The notes under the pieces were generated by a model that saw only the letters and a program-made list of their open reading frames with translations, searched no databases and had not been told where the DNA came from. The position numbers were made by a program, and so were the translations under genes. 64,000 nucleotides of DNA from Moringa oleifera (lineage: Eukaryota > Streptophyta > Magnoliopsida > Brassicales > Moringaceae): the NCBI GenBank assembly GCA_021397835.1, contig JAJFZO010000799.1, forward strand, positions 2,418,001-2,482,000, in the 5' to 3' direction. This document shows, in pieces, positions 58,822 to 64,000 of this stretch (its first letter is position 1; each line of letters begins with the position of its first letter).

Positions 58822-60779
58822 CACAGAAAATTTTTGATTTAAGTGATGAAGATAAGTTAAAAGTTGTACTTAATAAGAGTTTAAGTTTTGGAAGATCACA
58901 AAAAATCTTGCAAAAGTTTACATTGGATTCAGACTTGCAGGATACAATTCATGAATTGAAATCACTACAACCTATGAGGTATGACATTTCTTATATTGAT
59001 TTGCCTCTTTCTCACACAAAACTTCTTCGTTCTATTATACAGGCACAAAAATTAGAGCTAAAACCCCTACCAGATCATTTAAAGTATGTCTTTTTAGGAG
59101 AAAAAGAGACTTTTCCAATCATAATCTTTAATAAACTTTCCATCTTAGAGGAAGAAAAATTGACTCGAGTACTTAAAGAGTATCAAAAGGCCATTGGTTG
59201 GACCATAGCCGATATTAAGGGATTAAATCCTTCCACATGCGTGCATAGGATACTATTAGAGGAAGATTGTAAACCCTCCAGGCAACCCCAACGTAGATTG
59301 AATCCGCCTATGATGGAAGTGGTAAAGAAAGAAATCTTGAAGCTTCTTGATGCAGGTATGATCTATCCAATTTCAGATAGTAAATGGGTAAGCCCAATTC
59401 AAGTTGTTCCAAAGAAAACCGGTATAACAACAATAGAAAATCCTGATGGTGAGTTAATACCCACTCATATTCAAAATGGATGGAGGGTATGTATAGATTA
59501 TAGGAAGTTAAATGCATCAACTAGAAAAGATCATTTTCCTCTTCCATTTATTGATCAAATGCTAGAAAGATTAGCAGGTCATAGCCATTATTGTTATCTT
59601 GATGGTTATTCAGGTTTTCATCAAATCCCTGTTGCACCTGAAGATCAAGAGAAAACAACATTCACATGCCCATTTGGTACTTTTGCATATCGGCGCATGC
59701 CATTTGGACTTTGTAACGCTCCCGCTACATTTCAAAGGTGTATGGTTAGTATATTTTCTGATTATATAGAGAACATCATAGAGGTGTTTATGGATGACTT
59801 TACAGTTTATGGTGATTCTTTTGATGCATGTTTAACTAACCTTACCAAAGTACTTAAAAGATGCATAGAAAAGAACCTTGTTTTAAATTATGAAAAGTAT
59901 CACTTTATGGTTAATCAAGGTATTATTCTAGGACATGTTGTATCCTCTAAGGGAATTGAAGTTGATAAAGCTAAGGTAGAAATTATAAAATCTTTATCTT
60001 ACCCCACAAGTGTGCGGGAAGTTCGCTCTTTTCTTGGACACGCAGGATTCTATCGACGTTTTATCAAGGATTTTTCCAAGATCACTAAACCCTTATGCAG
60101 GTTACTACAAAAAGATATGGTGTTCGAATTGGATGAGGCATGCAAAGATGCATTTGACAAGTTGAAGGATATGTTAACAACCGCACCGATTATCCAATTA
60201 CCAAATTGGAATCTTCCATTTGAGATCATGTATGATGCGAGCAATCATGCAATTGGTGCTGTTCTTGGACAGAGAATTGGAAGAACTCCTCATGTCATTT
60301 ATTATGCTTCGAGAATACTTGATAATGCACAAAGCAATTATTCCACAACAGAAAAAGAACTTTTATCCATTGTGTTTGCTTTAGAAAAATTTCGCTCATA
60401 TCTGCTTGGTACTAAAGTGATTGTTTATTCTGATCATGCAGCTCTCAAGTACTTACTCTCGAAGAAGGAGGCAAAACCTAGACTTATTCGATGGATACTT
60501 TTGTTACAAGAGTTTGATTTGGAGATACGTGATAAAAAAGGTGCAGAAAATTTGGTTGCAGATCATCTTAGCAGGTTAACTACGAGTGAAGAATCATCAC
60601 CATTAAAAGACGACTTTCCAGATGAGTGTCTTTTTTTTATTCATAAGATAAGGCCTTGGTATGCTGATATTGCTAATTACTTAGTTACTGGAATATTACC
60701 AAGTGATTTATCTAGGGTTCAGAAAGACAAAATTAAAAAAGATGCTAAATGTTATGTTTGGGATGACCCCTACTTATGA
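58800..60779 (+). pseudogene. Reverse transcriptase and RNase H of the Athila-like pol (659-codon open frame)
   Basis: The frame holds the linker, then RT from about 59290: [68 protein letters not shown] and the catalytic [10 protein letters not shown] at about 59784. The thumb is [13 protein letters not shown]. RNase H follows from 60220: [35 protein letters not shown], and [14 protein letters not shown]. The order and the FMDDF box are typical of Athila/Tat chromoviral-sister lineages of Ty3/gypsy. Enzymatic residues look present. The frame ends at TGA 60777-60779 because of a one-base loss relative to the family. Confidence 0.92.
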
Positions 60780-61949
60780 AATATTGTTCTGATCAAATTA
60801 TTCGAAGGTGTGTGGCGGAACACGAAATTGATTCTATTTTAAAGTTTTGTCATTCGTATGCATGTGGAGGACACTTTGGTCCCAAAAGAACAGCTCGTAA
60901 AATATTAGAGTGTGGATTATTTTGGCCTACTATATTTCATGATTCATACATATTTTGTAGGACTTGTGAACAATGTCAAAAGACTGGAAATTTAGGACAT
61001 AGAGATCAAATGCCACTTACTTTTATTCTTGTTTGTGAAATATTTGATGTATGGGGTATTGACTTCATGGGTCCTTTTCCTTCTTCTTGCAATAATATTT
61101 ATATCCTGCTTGCTGTGGATTATGTGTCAAAATGGGTGGAAGCTAAAGCTACCCGTACCAACGATGCTAAAGTGGTTGTAAATTTTGTCAAATCTCATAT
61201 TTTTGTTAGGTTTGGGACACCAAGGGCTATAATAAGTGATCGTGGAACTCACTTTTGCAATAGAGTGGTGGAAGCTTTAATGAAGAAATATAATGTTACC
61301 CATCGAATCTCTACTGCTTATCATCCGCAGACAAATGGACAAGCTGAAGTATCTAATAGAGAAATCAAGTCTATACTTGAGAAGACTATCAACCCAAATA
61401 AGAAGGATTGGAGTATGCGACTTGATGATGCACTATGGGCTTATCGAACAGCCTATAAGACCCCTATAGGTATGTCTCCTTACCGTTTGGTATTTGGCAA
61501 ACCATGTCATCTTCCAGTAGAACTAGAACACAGGGCATATTGGGCCATAAAACAGTGCAACCTAAGAATGGATGAAGCAGGTGAATTGAGGAAACTACAG
61601 TTACAAGAACTAGAAGAAATTTGTAATGATGCTTACGAGAGCTCAAAAATATATAAGGAAAAAACAAAGGCCTACCATGATCGCATGATTTCCAGAAAAA
61701 CTTTCTATGTTGGTCAAAAGGTTATTCTTTATCATTCTAAGCTTGAAATTGTTTCCTGGTAAGTTGCATTCTAGATGGTTAGGACCTTTTACTGTTACTA
61801 ATGTGTTCTCTCATGGTGCAGTTGAAATTCAAAGTCCAGATACCGGTAAGATTTTTAAGGTCAATGGCCACCGCTTAAAGCCTTTTCATCAAGGCTTTCA
61901 AGCACATGATGTTGATAAAATTGATTTACAATATCCGACTTATAATTGA
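60776..61949 (+). pseudogene. Integrase of the Athila-like pol, split by one frameshift
   Basis: Frame 60776-61762 starts with [12 protein letters not shown] and includes the HHCC zinc-binding region (H and H in [10 protein letters not shown], then CRTCEQCQK), and the catalytic core with D in [10 protein letters not shown] in [11 protein letters not shown] and E in [13 protein letters not shown]. The C-terminal domain starts at [13 protein letters not shown], then a single-base gain near 61743 moves the remainder ([17 protein letters not shown] to [12 protein letters not shown]) into frame 61707-61949. Integrase inserts the cDNA into the host genome; this copy would lack its last ~70 residues. 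No env-like ORF follows. Confidence 0.9.
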
Positions 61950-61990
61950 GAATTGGCAACGTCTAGCCAAAGACGTTAAAGAAAGGCGCT

Positions 61991-62010
61991 TTTTGGGAGG
62001 CAACCCAAAA
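61991..62010 (+). other. Perfect hairpin after integrase (TTTTGGG-AGGCAA-CCCAAAA)
   Basis: A 7-bp perfect stem with a 6-base loop 42 bases after the integrase stop. A GGGAGGCAACCCA motif at this place recurs in Athila/Calypso-type elements in my memory, so it may be a functional RNA structure; its role is not known to me. Confidence 0.7.
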
Positions 62011-62048
62011 TTTTAATTTTTTTAATAATTTATTTTTATTCTTTAATA

Positions 62049-62051
<3 letters not shown>

Positions 62052-62084
<33 letters not shown>
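62052..62084. repeat. TA microsatellite
   Basis: About sixteen uninterrupted TA units in the 3' internal region. Confidence 0.85.
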
Positions 62085-62086
<2 letters not shown>

Positions 62087-62339
62087 AGATAAGGTCGATG
62101 GTTGAAGGCATATCACACTTTTTCAAGGCAATATGATGAAGTAACTTGAATGCATCTGACAACAGTTATCAAGAATGAAATTCGATGAGAGAGCACTCTA
62201 TGACAAGATGGAATTCGATCCACCTTTCTCATCTCCCCAGTGGTAAACGAAGTCTTTATGATGCTCGATATATTCAGGGAGTTTTCTATTTCTCTTGTTC
62301 TTTTATTATTTTTGAGCATTTATTTTTAATACATTGAGG

Positions 62340-62366
62340 ACAATGTATGATCTAGGTGTGGGGGAG
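62340..62366 (+). other. Internal polypurine-like motif (GGTGTGGGGGAGAG)
   Basis: GAGGACAATGTATGATCTAG followed by GTGTGGGGGAGAG parallels GAGGACAAGCATTATCTAAG plus TGTGGGGGAATT at the 3' LTR. It could be a second initiation site for plus-strand cDNA or the relic of an internal duplication. Confidence 0.5.
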
Positions 62367-63638
62367 AGTTTTCAACATGCTATTGTTTTTAAAATATTTA
62401 AAATCCAAGAAAATCTTGCTCTAAAAGGTACTTAATTTGTGTTTGTGATCTCTCTTTTCTGAGTTCTAGATCCTTCCAATGCTTGTTCCCAAAAAAAAAA
62501 AAGTGTGCAAATATGACTTTAAATTCTCATTTACTGTACTATGATTAGTTGCTTTTAATGATATATTGGATTAAAAATTGTATGAGATCTAACACATATA
62601 ACCCTTTTTGGTGAGTTTTGGGCCAATGAGCATATATTACATTATGCTCAATTTTCTTCTTTGTGTGTGTCATACATAGTTAATTTTTCTAGAACTTGCT
62701 TTGTTATACATGTCAAATCATTCCTTTGAAGAATTAGATGTACTTAATCATAAAGGTATTTAGGTGAAAACCATATTCTTTAAAATATTTAGCCTCTTTC
62801 GAAAAGCCTACCATATTCATATACCCCTAGAGAGCCGACTTTGAGCCTTAGCCTTTTCTTTGGAATTTAACCTTGATACAAGTCATAATAACTATTCCTT
62901 TGATTTTTCTTTTTGAACCCTGAATTGAAGGATTATATGAGCTTACTCATATAAAACTTTCACTTATCTTAGGAAAGATTGCAAAATATTAAGAATCAAT
63001 GGTCCAAGTTATTAGAAAAAAAAAAAAAAGGAAGAGATATGAGAAAGATCAAGAAACAAAAAAAAAAACAACAAAAAAAAAAGAATAGAAGGATTGAGAA
63101 AAAAAATGGTATAAATTCTCATTACTTGGATTTGCGCAATGTGATTGAAGCAATCTTTTGATGATTACGTCATAAAGTTTTGTATGAAAAAAAAAAAAGT
63201 TTTGTATGATTCCTTCAATTCCATTAACCCAAAACCCTTTTATCATACCTTACCTAAGCCCCATTACAACCCATTTTAAAACTCTTAGATTTTTGCATTT
63301 TAATTCATTCGTTGGTAAAAGAGATATGATATACAAAGCAAGCTTATGGTAAAAGTTTTCTATGTATTGACTAGAGAGCTTATTTAATCCCTCAAAACAC
63401 TTCGAGTGAATGAGTGAATCTAAGGAGAGGGTGTTAGATCTTATGCATTTTGAGTTCAATAAAATCGTTAAGGCGATTACTGATCATGTATGCTATTTAT
63501 GAGAATTCTTTTGTGATCTTATGTTTTAATGCATGAAAAGAATATATTATTTTGGATAAGCAAAGGAAGAAGAAGGAAGGATGATGAGATGAGATGATGA
63601 GCTTGAATTATTGTATGCTTGAGGACAAGCATTATCTA

Positions 63639-63652
63639 AGTGTGGGGGAATT
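63639..63652 (+). other. Polypurine tract at the 3' LTR
   Basis: AGTGTGGGGGAATT directly precedes the TGATAG of the 3' LTR and is identical before the LTR at 55351. This is the expected place for the plus-strand primer. Confidence 0.75.
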
Positions 63653-64000
63653 TGATAGAATGCATAATAATCATATATATTATTATATTTTTCCATATTT
63701 TATTGGTTATAAATGATTAAATCTTGGATTTTGACTATGTTTTATATTTAATAGGGTGGATTGAGGAAATCAACTAAGATGGACTCAAATTCATTATTTG
63801 AAGATATAAAGTTGGATTCCTAAGAGATGTGGATGAACTAGAAGATGTCTTTGGATAAGGCGCTGAGACTCCCAATAACATTGGAATTTCACCGAACCAA
63901 GACTTTATCTTTTATTTAAAAAGCAATTGTAGAATTTTATCTTTATCTTTATCTTTAAGAGTCCTAGTTAAAATAGGTTATTATGTTTAAGGATTATTAT
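63653..64000 (+). repeat. 3' LTR of the Athila-like element (runs off right edge)
   Basis: First 348 bases of the LTR. Differences from the 5' LTR in this span are TAATAGGGTGG for TAATATGGTGG, AATAACATTGG for AATAATATTGG and AAAATAGGTT for AAAATAAGTT. Confidence 0.92.

Larger units (their letters stand above)
61950..63652 (+). other. Non-coding 3' internal region of the Athila-like element
   Basis: About 1.7 kb between integrase and the 3' LTR, where many Athila elements carry an env-like ORF. No such ORF is present; short frames are low complexity. It contains a hairpin, a TA microsatellite (62052-62084), several A runs and two polypurine-like motifs, annotated separately. The repeated AAAGTTTTGTATGA near 63173 and 63196 marks a small duplication. 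Confidence 0.7.

Overview
The window is nuclear DNA from a eudicot plant. It is AT-rich, its genes are split by GT-AG introns with plant-type splice sites, and it is full of plant LTR retrotransposons, a LINE and small DNA transposons. The species cannot be fixed from the sequence. There are three convincing protein-coding genes: the first exon end of a PIN1-type auxin efflux carrier (1-229, minus, runs off the left edge), a three-exon C2-domain CAR-type gene (4630-7114, minus), and a 20-exon gene encoding a PP2C phosphatase fused to a protein kinase (31332-46824, plus; 1088 codons with every exon phase closing).

Layout. 1-8.3 kb: PIN1-type and CAR genes with their flanks. 8.3-21.9 kb: old transposon debris, namely a copia 3' half with LTR, a protein-like orphan ORF, a 2.3-kb TIR element packed with tandem repeats, a 612-bp hAT-like MITE, a CACTA-like MITE, a decayed gypsy RNase H/integrase block and a retroelement-like antisense block. 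21.9-29.7 kb: one LINE on the minus strand split by a truncated copia element. 31.3-46.8 kb: the phosphatase-kinase gene, with a solo LTR flanked by a 5-bp duplication in intron 12 and a 35-base G run in intron 16. 48.4-52.6 kb: three gene remnants (a PPR gene, a ROP-GEF PRONE gene that keeps its introns, and the end of a photosystem I PsaH gene). 52.6 kb to the right edge: a cluster of one Athila-like Ty3/gypsy family.

The Athila-like cluster holds a nearly complete element (5' LTR 55351, tRNA-Asp primer site, gag, protease, RT/RNase H, integrase, 3' LTR from 63653). Its gag-pol is broken by four single-base shifts and one nonsense codon. Left of it lies another LTR, followed by an inverted segment and a forward 3'-internal piece that leads into the same LTR. 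The inverted segment carries the base variants of the element's 3' LTR. It joins at a short inverted repeat within the LTR, which looks like template switching or fold-back.

The three genes do not form a pathway by position. PIN, CAR and ROP-GEF families all work in hormone or polarity signalling at the plasma membrane, but their closeness here is only an observation. I found no convincing wholly new system. The most unusual functional gene is the secretory-signal PP2C-kinase fusion with both catalytic motif sets present. The most unusual structure is the rearranged LTR cluster.
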